Source: DATFVA01 sp963815785 (GTDB lineage Bacteria; Bacteroidota; Ignavibacteria; Ignavibacteriales; Ignavibacteriaceae). Taken from it: DNA of 64,000 nt. Location of the stretch: NCBI GenBank assembly GCA_963815785.1, contig CAWFHZ010000008.1:124001-188000 (forward strand), given 5' to 3'. Under the pieces are notes generated by a model. The model worked only from the letters and a program-made list of their open reading frames with translations. It did no database searches and was not told where the DNA came from. A program made the position numbers and the translations under genes. The first letter of the stretch is position 1. Every line of letters begins with the position of its first letter. Positions 38,515 to 47,770 of this stretch are shown in pieces.

Positions 38515-39561
38515 ATGGATATTTTTGAAATCTATTTACCAGTTGCCGGAATTGAATTCAATGTTTTATTACTAATCTTAATTGGTTTTTGCGTGGGGGT
38601 TCTTGGCGGATTTTTCGGAGTCGGAGGTGGATGGATTGTTACTCCGGCTTTGAACATCTTTGGTTTCCATATGGCTTATGCCATCGGAACAGATCTATCA
38701 AATATATTCGGACAATCCATAGGGGCTACAAAAAAACATCATAAAATGGGGAACATCGACTGGAAACTGGGCTTGATTTCAATTGTTGCTTCCATAGTTG
38801 GATTAGAATTAGGTTCACAGGTTATCCTCAGACTTGAAAAATCCGGAGAGGCAGGTATAATTGTGCGATGGTGTTACCTCGTCCTGATGTTCGGACTCAG
38901 TTCATTTATGCTTTATGATTACTTTGTTTTAAATCCGCGCCAGAATAAACAAAAACCAGCTGAAAAAATTTCTCAAAATTCCGGGAGTAAACTTGCCGAA
39001 AAACTACATAGAATTAATCTACCACCCATGATTTCACTGCCGGCTTCGGGAATCAAATCAGTTTCGTTGTGGATAGTTCTTTTGGTTTTTTTTGTAACGG
39101 GATTTCTCTCGGGATTTCTAGGTGTAGGTGGGGGCTTTATCAGGATGCCTGCCCTGGTATATCTTATCGGGGTTCCTACAGTAATAGCAGTTGGAACTGA
39201 TCTTATGAGTGTGCTTTTTGCCGGAGCCTATGGTTGTTTTACTTATGCTCTAAAAGGTCGTGTAGAATTTATTGCTGCTTTCTTTATGTTGATCGGTGCA
39301 TCTATTGGAGCCCAGATTGGTGCAACAGCTGTAAAATATATTAAAGGATATGGAATTCGTTTACTGTTTGCGATAATGATTGTGTTTGCCGGTTGTTCAG
39401 TAGCTCTCGAACAGATTTATAAAATGTCAAATATTGTATTTTATCAAACAACCGCGGGAATCGTTTTGATGGGTACAGCTGTATTTATGACTCTAATTAT
39501 AATCACAAGGCTTATTATAGAATCACGAAAGGAGAGAGCGGGAAAAAACAAATTAGCTTGA
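38515..39561 (+). CDS. TauE/SafE family transporter, copy 2
   Basis: This 348-residue paralog of the preceding gene starts 27 bases after it. It shares the IYLPVAGIEFNVLLLILIGF opening and both glycine-rich repeats. In the second repeat it reads FIRMPALVYLIGVPTVIAVGTDLMSV, where copy 1 has FIIMPAL...GTSLITV. The added Arg and Asp in a membrane loop are shared with copy 3 and could alter the substrate. It has about nine helices, with a short central loop. It arose by tandem duplication. Confidence 0.92.
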   Translation: MDIFEIYLPVAGIEFNVLLLILIGFCVGVLGGFFGVGGGWIVTPALNIFGFHMAYAIGTDLSNIFGQSIGATKKHHKMGNIDWKLGLISIVASIVGLELGSQVILRLEKSGEAGIIVRWCYLVLMFGLSSFMLYDYFVLNPRQNKQKPAEKISQNSGSKLAEKLHRINLPPMISLPASGIKSVSLWIVLLVFFVTGFLSGFLGVGGGFIRMPALVYLIGVPTVIAVGTDLMSVLFAGAYGCFTYALKGRVEFIAAFFMLIGASIGAQIGATAVKYIKGYGIRLLFAIMIVFAGCSVALEQIYKMSNIVFYQTTAGIVLMGTAVFMTLIIITRLIIESRKERAGKNKLA

Positions 39562-39593
39562 CCCATTTTCTAAATTAATGAATGGAACGGGAT

Positions 39594-40652
39594 ATGGATA
39601 TTTTTAACATTTATTTACCTGTTGCGGGAATTGAATTCAATGTATTATTATTAGTTGTCATTGGATTCTGCGTTGGAGTACTTGGGGGATTTTTTGGGGT
39701 AGGGGGAGCGTGGATTGTAACTCCCGCTCTAAATATTTTTGGATTTCATATGTCTTATGCAATAGGTACAGACCTCGCACATATTTTCGGAAAATCAATT
39801 GTCGCAACAAAAAAGCACAGTAAGATGGGAAATGTAGATTGGAAACTGGGTTTGATTTCAATTGGAGCCTCGGTTCTGGGAGTAGAAGGTGGATCACAAG
39901 TTATAATGATTTTAGAGAAAGTTGGCAATGTCGGCTCAATTGTCAGGTGGAGTTATATTATTCTGTTGATCGGGTTGTCTATATTTATGATGTATGATTA
40001 TTTTATTGTTCGTCCAACAAGGTCAGGCTCTCCCACGGATACATCAACAAAAAAGGTTAAGACAAAAAAGAAAAAGATTCCTTTATCACAAAAATTATAT
40101 AAGATAAAAATTCCACCAATGATATCTTTTCCGACTTCAGGTATTGAATCAGTATCACTATGGATTGTACTTTTAATATTTTTTGTTACCGGTTTTCTAT
40201 CAGGATTTATGGGCGTCGGCGGAGGTTTTATCAGGATGCCGGCTTTGGTTTATTTAATTGGTTGTCCAACCGCAATTGCAGTAGGCACAGATCTGATGAG
40301 TGTTCTTTTCAGCGGGGCTTACGGATGTTTAACTTATGCTCTTAAGGGAAGAGTTGAAATTATTGCCGCATTCTTTATGCTGCTTGGTGCATCAATAGGA
40401 GCACAATTAGGAGTAACTGCGGTAAAATATATTCGTGGATACGGCATTAGACTTTTGTTTGCCATTATGATTGCTTTTGCAGGAATTTCAGTTGTTATTG
40501 AACAGGTTTATAAAATGACAAACATTCCAATTTATTCATCTATTGCAGGTGTACTTGTTATTGGGGCTTCAATTATGATGACGCTTGTCATTTGTGCAAA
40601 ATTGTTTTTTGAAGTACGTAAAGAAAAACATTTATCAGTTGAAAAATCATAG
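39594..40652 (+). CDS. TauE/SafE family transporter, copy 3
   Basis: The protein has about 352 residues. An ATG at 39582 would add four residues; I take 39594 because MDIFNIYLPVAG then matches the starts of copies 1 and 2. The first repeat reads GVGGAWIVTPAL (Ala for Gly) and is followed by GTDLAHIFGKSIVATKKH where the others have GTDLSNIFGQ. The second repeat keeps FIRMPAL and GTDLMSV. The central loop is long and Lys-rich. The changes lie in the presumed anion path, so the three copies may not be redundant. A small membrane protein follows after 9 bases. Confidence 0.9.
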   Translation: MDIFNIYLPVAGIEFNVLLLVVIGFCVGVLGGFFGVGGAWIVTPALNIFGFHMSYAIGTDLAHIFGKSIVATKKHSKMGNVDWKLGLISIGASVLGVEGGSQVIMILEKVGNVGSIVRWSYIILLIGLSIFMMYDYFIVRPTRSGSPTDTSTKKVKTKKKKIPLSQKLYKIKIPPMISFPTSGIESVSLWIVLLIFFVTGFLSGFMGVGGGFIRMPALVYLIGCPTAIAVGTDLMSVLFSGAYGCLTYALKGRVEIIAAFFMLLGASIGAQLGVTAVKYIRGYGIRLLFAIMIAFAGISVVIEQVYKMTNIPIYSSIAGVLVIGASIMMTLVICAKLFFEVRKEKHLSVEKS

Positions 40653-40661
40653 AGGAAGGTA

Positions 40662-40985
40662 ATGCTAATAAAAAAAATAGCTGTGCTGCTTATTTTATTT
40701 TTCGTCCTTACAACTCTGCTTCCCACCGGTAGTTATATTTCAAATAATACTTTTGCCGGTGAGATGGGCGGTAAAGAAGAACCAGAACTTAATGTTAAAA
40801 TTGATACTAAAGATCTTTCGGGAGTAAATCTGTGGATTGTAGATTTATATAATAACGATAGAGTTCTTTATGCTATTGTTGTAACTTTGGTCATGGCAAC
40901 GTTAGGTTCGGTAATGGCGTTCGGTACAGATCTTATTCTGAAATACTTTGGTATGAGTGTAACTAAAATATCTCACCAGGAGTAA
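40662..40985 (+). CDS. Small membrane protein linked to TauE
   Basis: The 107-residue protein has a signal-like first helix (about residues 5-21), a periplasmic stretch of about 45 residues ending in an amphipathic NLWIVDLYNND segment, and a second helix (about 68-90). A clear AGGAAGG ribosome site lies before the ATG. It resembles small two-segment proteins I recall next to TauE/SafE genes in sulfate reducers (DVU0150-type), but I cannot confirm this by eye. Position between the transporters and the sensor protein suggests a transporter accessory or a link to the sensor. Confidence 0.7.
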   Translation: MLIKKIAVLLILFFVLTTLLPTGSYISNNTFAGEMGGKEEPELNVKIDTKDLSGVNLWIVDLYNNDRVLYAIVVTLVMATLGSVMAFGTDLILKYFGMSVTKISHQE

Positions 40986-41056
40986 TTGTTTATATTGTTA
41001 AATCAGCCTGTTAAGATAATTGGAAATTTATTTTTGATTAATTATGCTAATTAACA

Positions 41057-42613
41057 TTGAAACTTCCTTCTAAAATAAAGTATTTAAGTATATCTTCACG
41101 TATTTCCATTCTGCTTGGGATAATAATTATTCTTACAATGGGAACGTTCTCATTCTTTAGCCTACTTAAACAAAAAAAGGATGCAATAACCTCTATTAGT
41201 AATACTACCGAACAACTCAGCCAGACGATAGAAAAAATTTTAAGATTTAGTATGCTGAAGAACAGGCGGGATGAAATATCATTGGCTGTTAATAATATTA
41301 TCGGGACTGAAGGAATTAAATCAGCAAGAATTTTAAATCATGAAGGTATTATTATATATTCTTCTCGCACATCAGAACTAAATAAAAATATCTCACAGAA
41401 TAATCCGCTTTGTATAAGCTGTCACAATCAAAATGAAAAAAAGTCTGAAATTGATATTAATAAATTCAATCACTACAGGATTGATGTAAATAATAACCTG
41501 ATTTTCAATTCATTACCTATCTATAACGCTCCAAGTTGCAGCCAGGGAATTTGTCACTCTACCAGCGACCAACCCCTCAAAATTAACGGTGAAAACATAG
41601 AAGCCAATTTAACCGGCGCTGTAATTCATAATCCATCAAAAAAGATTCTTGGCTTTATTGAAATAGAAGTATCTATAAAAAAAATAACAACAAATCTTGA
41701 TAACACGAGATTACAATTAATAATTTTGACAGTTTTGTTTTCGTTGTTAGCTGCGGTTATTACTTACTTTTCAATAAGAAGAGTTGTAGGAAAACCCGTA
41801 AAGAATCTTGTTGATGGCACTAAGCGGGTTGCCGAAGGAGATTTTAATCATGAGATACCGCCGGGTACAGCGGAGTTGGGATTACTGGCAGATTCATTCA
41901 ATAAAATGCAGAAGCAGCTTCTGTATACCCAAACCCAATTAATAGAATCTGAAAAACTCGCATCTGTTGGTAAACTTGCTGATGAAATCGCGAATGAAAT
42001 TAATAATCCTTTGACCGGAATAATTATATACAGTGAAAACCTGATTGAAGGGCTTGCAGATGAGAAATTCAAAAATGATTCTGAAGTAATTCGTAGAGAA
42101 GCATTAAAAATAAGGGAGAGCATTAGAAATATTTTATCTCTTTCAAGGCGTGAAAAACCAGAGTTTAAAATATCAGATATAAAAGAGATTATATCTAATG
42201 CTATATCTGTTGTTAAAAAGTTTTCAAGTTTCAGGAATATAAAAATTATTAACTCAATTTCAGACCGGCTACCTGCGTTAAGATTAGATTCAGGATTAAT
42301 GGAGCAGGTGTTTTTAAATTTGCTTTTAATTTCCTCCGAAACGATGTTAACTGGCGGGATACTGAATATCTCAGCCAGACACTTTGAAGATAAAAAAGAA
42401 ATTGAGATTAAATTCAACGATACAGGAAAAGGTATTCCTGAAATCGTTTTGAAAAAAGTATTCGAGCAAAATCAATCTTATGATCTAAAGGATTTTGAAA
42501 AAACCGGAATTAGTCTTGCAGTCTGTAAAGATATAATTGAAATGCACAGAGGAAGAATTAATATAGTCTCAGCACTGAACGGTAATGATGTAACAATTTC
42601 ATTGCCGGTTTAA
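41057..42613 (+). CDS. Heme-motif sensor, histidine-kinase-like with degenerate catalytic motifs
   Basis: The 518-residue protein starts at a TTG, with a stop just upstream in frame. It has a membrane helix (about 12-32), a periplasmic domain (about 33-220), a second helix (about 222-242), HAMP (about 243-293) and a kinase-like core. The periplasmic domain has CISCH near residue 119, a canonical c-type heme site, and CSQGICH near residue 160, a CX4CH variant. The expected H-box reads IANEINNPL, so the phospho-accepting His is Asn. The N-box reads NLLLISSE, without the usual second Asn. The G1 box DTGKGIP is intact; G2 is weak. It is probably an ATP-binding, signal-transmitting pseudokinase, or it phosphorylates unconventionally. 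A receiver gene follows after 4 bases. Confidence 0.85.
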   Translation: MKLPSKIKYLSISSRISILLGIIIILTMGTFSFFSLLKQKKDAITSISNTTEQLSQTIEKILRFSMLKNRRDEISLAVNNIIGTEGIKSARILNHEGIIIYSSRTSELNKNISQNNPLCISCHNQNEKKSEIDINKFNHYRIDVNNNLIFNSLPIYNAPSCSQGICHSTSDQPLKINGENIEANLTGAVIHNPSKKILGFIEIEVSIKKITTNLDNTRLQLIILTVLFSLLAAVITYFSIRRVVGKPVKNLVDGTKRVAEGDFNHEIPPGTAELGLLADSFNKMQKQLLYTQTQLIESEKLASVGKLADEIANEINNPLTGIIIYSENLIEGLADEKFKNDSEVIRREALKIRESIRNILSLSRREKPEFKISDIKEIISNAISVVKKFSSFRNIKIINSISDRLPALRLDSGLMEQVFLNLLLISSETMLTGGILNISARHFEDKKEIEIKFNDTGKGIPEIVLKKVFEQNQSYDLKDFEKTGISLAVCKDIIEMHRGRINIVSALNGNDVTISLPV

Positions 42614-42617
42614 TTGT

Positions 42618-43019
42618 ATGAAGAAGTCAATAAAAATCCTATCCATAGATGGAGAGGAAATAATTCTTAAATCAATAGGAAAAGCACTAAGAACTGATTC
42701 TGCTGTTGAATATGTGCTTACGACTTGTAAAACTGCAGTGGATGGTTTAAAATTAATAAGAAATAATCCTTTTGACCTGGTCTTGATTGATCTTGTTTTA
42801 CCGGGTATGGATGGATTTGAGGTTTTAAGAAGAATTAAAAATATAGATGCTTCTATTCCTGTAATTATTATGACAGGATTTTCACCGGTGAATATTCATT
42901 CTGAGTCAACGCAGGCAAATGAAACACGGGATGAAGCAATTAAAAGCGCTGCCGGGTTTTTGTTAAAACCTTTTACAACACGGGAGATAATATCTTTAAT
43001 TCATCGTATTGTAAAATAA
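42618..43019 (+). CDS. Single-domain response regulator (receiver only)
   Basis: The 133-residue CheY-like protein lacks an output domain. The phospho-acceptor Asp is in LVLIDLVLPGMDG near residue 56, the Thr switch is in IIMTGFSP near residue 85, and the Lys is in FLLKPF near residue 118. The usual acidic pair reads IDGEE instead of V-D-D-E-E, so one acidic ligand is Gly. The loop between the Thr and Lys is several residues longer than normal. It lies 4 bases after the pseudokinase-like sensor and 43 bases before the PEP-synthase-like gene, so it may couple the two. Its phosphodonor is uncertain. Confidence 0.9.
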   Translation: MKKSIKILSIDGEEIILKSIGKALRTDSAVEYVLTTCKTAVDGLKLIRNNPFDLVLIDLVLPGMDGFEVLRRIKNIDASIPVIIMTGFSPVNIHSESTQANETRDEAIKSAAGFLLKPFTTREIISLIHRIVK

Positions 43020-43062
43020 AATGTTAATTAAGAATAATTATGAATAACTGGTAAAATGGGAA

Positions 43063-45708
43063 ATGTCATTCTTTAAAAAAACGAAAAACCAGCCGAAGGA
43101 AATAACGGTTTCGTTTAAGGAAAAGCTGTTGCATTTTCAGGAACTCCTGAATTCCAATGATGAAGCATTAAAGCAAATGGCAAGCCTGAGTGAATTTCTC
43201 GGTTCAGGGAGACCATTTTCCAGGGGAGATATTCTCACCGCATTTTCTGATACTCTCAGGAGTACAAGGGAGGTAACCGAACACCTTTCGTCCATGTGTA
43301 ACGGGAAATATAAGTCGCTTATTAACCAGGTTAATAAAATTGAATCAAAATGTACGGAGATAATTGCACCGGGAGCTTACTGCATAAACAGGAGAGACTG
43401 CGAAAAGGCTGATTGTATTGAATGTGAAGATAATGTCAGTTTATCAGCCAACAGAGCCTATTCTTATAGGGTTGACGAAATTACTATTGGTCATACAAGG
43501 GAAGTCGGCGGAAAGATGAGCCGGCTTTGTGAAATCCATAATAAATTGTTAATACCTATTCCGGACGGGTTTAGTATTACATCAAGATTTTTTGAAGATT
43601 TTCTCTCTCAAGGAGATTTAGCATTACAAATTGATAAGGCAATTTCTTCAATAGATTTTAACGACAATGCACAGATTCAGCAGGTAAGCCAGGTAATCCA
43701 GGCTTTAATTATATCTTCCACTATTCCCCAGTTAACTGAAAAAATAATTCTTAACAACTATGAATTTTTATCGAGCAAATACGGAGATTTATTAATCTCG
43801 GTCAGATCAAGTGCTGTGGGAGAAGATGATCTTCATTATTCATTTGCCGGCTTGCATTACACTGCTCTTAATGTTAGTAAAACAAACCTGATTGATGCAT
43901 GTTTTGAAGTGCTGATTTCGAAATACCTGCCTCAATCACTTGTTTATCGTTATTTAACAGGACTACGTGATGTTGATATGCCGATGAGTATCGGATGTTT
44001 ACAAATGATCGATTCAAAGGTTAGCGGTGTTTTATTCACTAAGGATCCGTTGGGAAGGAAGGAAGGAATCATCATTCATGCAGTAAGGGGATTAGGAACT
44101 AAAGTTGTAGATGGCAGTGTAGCTCCGCAGGAATTTATTGTTGATCCGGAAACCTTCAAAATATTAAAATATTCTCCCGGAAATCAAATATACAAAACTG
44201 TCGCAAGAGAAACAGATGGACTTCAGGAAGAGAAAATACCGGAGAAGTTACTTAATAAACCCTGCCTGGATGATGATCAATTAAAAACTATTATTGAGTA
44301 CGCACTGAGAATTGAAAACTATTTCAGCACACCACAGGATATTGAGTGGACAATAGATAATAGCGGTAAGGTCTATATTTTGCAGTGCAGACCTTTAGCT
44401 GTGTCTGAGCCTGCTAAAGATGAAATCGGAGAAAAAGTTTCTGTCGAAAAACATGGGAATAATTACCACGTATTATTAAATCGGGGTGCCTGCGCAAGTG
44501 CGGGAATAAGTTCAGGACAGGTGTTTATTCTTAACAGGTTTAAAGACCTTGTAAACTTTCCTTCGGGCGGAATTCTTGTAATTAAAAAAACTTCACCTGA
44601 ATTAACGAGGGTTCTTCACAAAGCATCAGGACTTATAGCAGATATCGGCAACACAACCGGGCACCTTGCAATTATAGCACGTGAATTAGGTATACCGGTT
44701 ATTGTAAATACAAATAATGCAACTGAGGTTTTATCAAATGGTATGACGGTAACTATTGATGCAGGAGAAAACAAAGTTTATGAAGGAGTAGCAAAAGAAA
44801 TAATTGATAATTATAAATCTGAATCAGGCACTAAAAATATTTTTATGAAGAGTCCGATGCATAGAATCTGGCAAAATATTTCGAAGCTTGTTATACCCTT
44901 AAATTTAACAGATCCGGGTGCTTCAGACTTTACACCTGAAAATACAAAGACCTTACACGACGTAACAAGGTTTGCGCACGAAACTGCGATGAAAGAAATG
45001 TTTTCTTTGTATGAATCTGCTCAATTCGAAGATTCACATGCATATCCATTAAAGTTTTCAGTCCCTCTGGATATACATGTTATTGATCTTGGAAACGGTC
45101 TGAAAAATGTTGAAAAGAAAAAAAGCATCACTCCTGATGATATAATTTCAAAACCATTTCTTTCTTTAATCAAGGGAATGACGTCTCCCGGTATTCGCTG
45201 GGCTGGTCCTCTCCCTATAGATTTCAAAGGATTGACAAATCTGCTGATGTCTAATATAGTTGATTCAAGCAGGAGCGACAGGGATATCGGAAGCAGAAGT
45301 TATGCAATAGTCTCTGATTGTTATCTTAATTTCTTTTCAAGATTGGGTTATCACTTTTCCAGGCTAGATGCATATGCAAGTGATGAATTAAATAATAACT
45401 ACATTAATTTTAATTTCAGGGGCGGCGCTGCTGATCCTATTCGAAGAATGAGGAGAGCTCAAGTTATCACTAAGGTACTAGAGACATTGAACTTTTCTGT
45501 CTCTCATCACGGAGATCATGTGATGGCAACAATAAGAAAAATACCATCATCGTCAATTATGGTATTACTGGCGGAAATAGGAAGATTAATGGGAGCCGTA
45601 AGAAATGTTGATGTTACATTAACCAATGATGAAAATATACAGCAATTTGTTGATGCTTTTCTTAAAGGAGATTCAGCCCCTGCTTTAAGATTTGCTGAAG
45701 ATGAATAA
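43063..45708 (+). CDS. PEP-synthase/PPDK-like phosphotransferase lacking the PEP barrel
   Basis: The 881-residue protein has an N-terminal helical region with a cysteine cluster at about residues 107-121 (C-x5-C-x4-C-x2-C). An ATP-grasp pyruvate/PEP-binding-type nucleotide domain follows (about 140-460; GGKMSRLCEI, SVRSSAVGEDDLHYSFAGLH, QDIEWTID, ILQCRP). A swivelling phosphohistidine domain (about 490-590) contains GNTTGHLAIIARELGIPVIV with the expected His. Instead of the TIM barrel of PPS/PPDK there is an unrecognised C-terminal domain of about 290 residues. It should therefore use ATP to phosphorylate its His and pass phosphate to a substrate other than pyruvate. It is last in the TauE-sensor-receiver run. 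Confidence 0.85.
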   Translation: MSFFKKTKNQPKEITVSFKEKLLHFQELLNSNDEALKQMASLSEFLGSGRPFSRGDILTAFSDTLRSTREVTEHLSSMCNGKYKSLINQVNKIESKCTEIIAPGAYCINRRDCEKADCIECEDNVSLSANRAYSYRVDEITIGHTREVGGKMSRLCEIHNKLLIPIPDGFSITSRFFEDFLSQGDLALQIDKAISSIDFNDNAQIQQVSQVIQALIISSTIPQLTEKIILNNYEFLSSKYGDLLISVRSSAVGEDDLHYSFAGLHYTALNVSKTNLIDACFEVLISKYLPQSLVYRYLTGLRDVDMPMSIGCLQMIDSKVSGVLFTKDPLGRKEGIIIHAVRGLGTKVVDGSVAPQEFIVDPETFKILKYSPGNQIYKTVARETDGLQEEKIPEKLLNKPCLDDDQLKTIIEYALRIENYFSTPQDIEWTIDNSGKVYILQCRPLAVSEPAKDEIGEKVSVEKHGNNYHVLLNRGACASAGISSGQVFILNRFKDLVNFPSGGILVIKKTSPELTRVLHKASGLIADIGNTTGHLAIIARELGIPVIVNTNNATEVLSNGMTVTIDAGENKVYEGVAKEIIDNYKSESGTKNIFMKSPMHRIWQNISKLVIPLNLTDPGASDFTPENTKTLHDVTRFAHETAMKEMFSLYESAQFEDSHAYPLKFSVPLDIHVIDLGNGLKNVEKKKSITPDDIISKPFLSLIKGMTSPGIRWAGPLPIDFKGLTNLLMSNIVDSSRSDRDIGSRSYAIVSDCYLNFFSRLGYHFSRLDAYASDELNNNYINFNFRGGAADPIRRMRRAQVITKVLETLNFSVSHHGDHVMATIRKIPSSSIMVLLAEIGRLMGAVRNVDVTLTNDENIQQFVDAFLKGDSAPALRFAEDE

Positions 45709-45752
45709 AAAGTAAAATCTTTTCGGTTAAAAATCCTTTTTCGTAATAATAA

Positions 45753-46919
45753 TTAATTCATTTGTAAATTATTCTGTGCTGGACTAAATATCTTTTCCTT
45801 TTCTTTCCTTTCATTCATTGATAAATATACCAGGGCTACAGTTCTATAAAACATATGCGCCAGTTTGGTATAAGGTGCATACCACAGCAGAAAGAAAATC
45901 AGTACCAAATGAACATAGTAAATATTATAAGCTATAAAAGGTGTTGAAGTTAATCTCATCGCCTCTGTTAACAGACCCGTCAGGGCTACTCCAAAAATGA
46001 AAAGAATTAATAACCAATCATTGTAGGAATTGCTTCCTATGTTACTCTTAACCCTTAATCTTCTGATAATAACCATTGAACTTCCGGTAAACATTGCAAG
46101 TCCGCTAAGGTTACCAAGAATTTTTATTGGATGAAGAAGAGGAATGGGTGCCTGAAGACCGTAAAAAATATCTGCACCCAAAGCTAAACCCGCTGTTGCC
46201 ATAGCACCTGCAAAGCCGTAAAATATAAGTAAGTGACCCCAATATCTGGTTGAATTAGTAGCACAGGGACTGAATTTTTTATGAGAAAGAATTCCAAATA
46301 CAGTAGTGAAAAATACTAACAGAAAGCTTTTCTGATTGGCAGATAAAGAATGTGCAGAAAGGAAAACCCAGTACCTGTATAAACCTACCCCGGCAAACAT
46401 AAATATTAATACATTGCCACCAATAAAAAACATTTCCAGGATTCCGTGTGGAAAAAATCTTGCAAAGATTATTTCCCCTTCGTTTAATTGAGAAAAATCT
46501 CCGTTAAGATTAACGTACAAAATATCGAAGAGTACAATGAAAGGAAGAAGAAGAAGTGGTATAAGATATTTTGGTTCTTTCAGAGCTATTCCCATAAACT
46601 TTGGAAAAGCAAAATGCTGAACAACATACGAACGTACGGCAGCCAATACTTCTGAAGGTTTTGCACCGCGCGGGCAATACGTGCTGCAATCCGTACAGCC
46701 GTGGCATAACCAGATATCAGGATCAGCAAGTAAATTTTCTTTCTGTCCCCAGCCGGCAGATATCATCTCCTTTCGGGGAAAGGGTTTCTCCTGCGGTGAA
46801 AGTGAGCAGACAACTGAACAGGTGGCGCATTGAAAACATTTCTTAACAGATTCGCCGCCGTTTTTCTTAATGTAGTTAATGAATTCAACATCCGGTTGAA
46901 TAAGGGTTCTTTCGCTCAC
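45753..46919 (-). CDS. qmoC: QmoC, membrane subunit of the quinone-interacting oxidoreductase
   Basis: The 388-residue protein joins a HdrC-like ferredoxin part with two 4Fe-4S sites (CFQCATCSVVC near residue 23, CHGCTDCSTYC near residue 73) to a cytochrome b / NarI-like membrane part with about six helices and several His pairs. It takes electrons from menaquinol and passes them through QmoAB to APS reductase, or the reverse. The GTG start has GGAG 8-12 bases upstream. It is the last gene of the minus-strand sulfur run and is separated from qmoA and qmoB by about 7.3 kb holding sat, aprBA, hppA and two small genes. That is unlike the usual qmoABC order. Confidence 0.93.
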   Translation of the reverse strand: MSERTLIQPDVEFINYIKKNGGESVKKCFQCATCSVVCSLSPQEKPFPRKEMISAGWGQKENLLADPDIWLCHGCTDCSTYCPRGAKPSEVLAAVRSYVVQHFAFPKFMGIALKEPKYLIPLLLLPFIVLFDILYVNLNGDFSQLNEGEIIFARFFPHGILEMFFIGGNVLIFMFAGVGLYRYWVFLSAHSLSANQKSFLLVFFTTVFGILSHKKFSPCATNSTRYWGHLLIFYGFAGAMATAGLALGADIFYGLQAPIPLLHPIKILGNLSGLAMFTGSSMVIIRRLRVKSNIGSNSYNDWLLILFIFGVALTGLLTEAMRLTSTPFIAYNIYYVHLVLIFFLLWYAPYTKLAHMFYRTVALVYLSMNERKEKEKIFSPAQNNLQMN

Positions 46920-46930
46920 AGCAAATCTCC

Positions 46931-47721
46931 TTAAGCTTCTTTAGTACTACTATTTACTTTCATAGTCTTCTCACCGAAAAGACAGTATTTTAACCATTCA
47001 ATTCCGAATCTTAGAAGTTCTTCATCATCTTCTTTGATTTTATTTACTGTTTCTTCGGCAACTGTAAATCTTTTAAAAAAGTACTCTCAAAAATAAATTC
47101 TCTGAATTTATCAATGTTATAGCAAACAGTATAAAACATTTCAAGTTGTGGCGGGGTTAATTTTTTCTTTTTTGTAAAAAATTCATGAAGTGAAACTTCT
47201 TTGAATAATTTTCCCATCTCGTCATATTTTTCAACTCCCTGATCTTTCATCCATTCACCAACCGTCCAGTTCTTTTCTTCGAAGTAACCTTTACAAACAG
47301 GTTCTTCAATAATAAAATAAAAGTCTTCTTCTGTACTCCCATTTATTTCTCCGGGAGAAGCTACTCCTAACGGAAACATTCTACACGACCATGGTCTGTC
47401 TTCATAGACTGTACAACCTTCTTCACCAACAAACTGGCATGATTTTACCTCATCCTGATTTAGTCTTAACATCACAACAGGATGATTTTGATTTTCATCT
47501 ATGGGAAGGAAGGTGTACCTGTCAAGGAATTCCTGTGAAGATATTTTAAGCCTGTTTTTAAGCCGGATAATATCATAGGGCGTAAGGAAAATGTTAACAT
47601 CGCTGCAGCATTTGTTGAAGCAGCTGATATTTCTGAAACAACTGAATTTAAATTCGCTGTCCTTTGTTAATCTTGGATATTCTTTTAATATCGTTTCCTT
47701 TAATCGTTCTATTTCATTCAT
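46931..47721 (-). CDS. YkgJ-family cysteine-cluster protein, frameshifted near the C-terminus
   Basis: The frame to 47044 encodes 225 residues with CFNKCCSD near residue 32 and GCTVYEDRPWSCRMFPLG near residue 103, the zinc/iron-chelating cysteine cluster of the YkgJ family. After FESTF it runs into a non-family tail and stops. The neighbouring frame continues with KRFTVAEETVNKIKEDDEELL and FGIEWLKYCLFGE, a plausible native C-terminus. Adding one T (minus-strand sense) to the six-base run at 47075-47080 joins them and moves the stop to 46931, 11 bases before qmoC. The restored length is about 263 residues. The role is unknown; placement suggests metal or Fe-S support for Apr/Qmo. Confidence 0.83.
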
Positions 47722-47770
47722 ATTGTTCTCCCTTGTTTTTGTGCTGCCCGGAATTCATCCGGGTGTTTTG

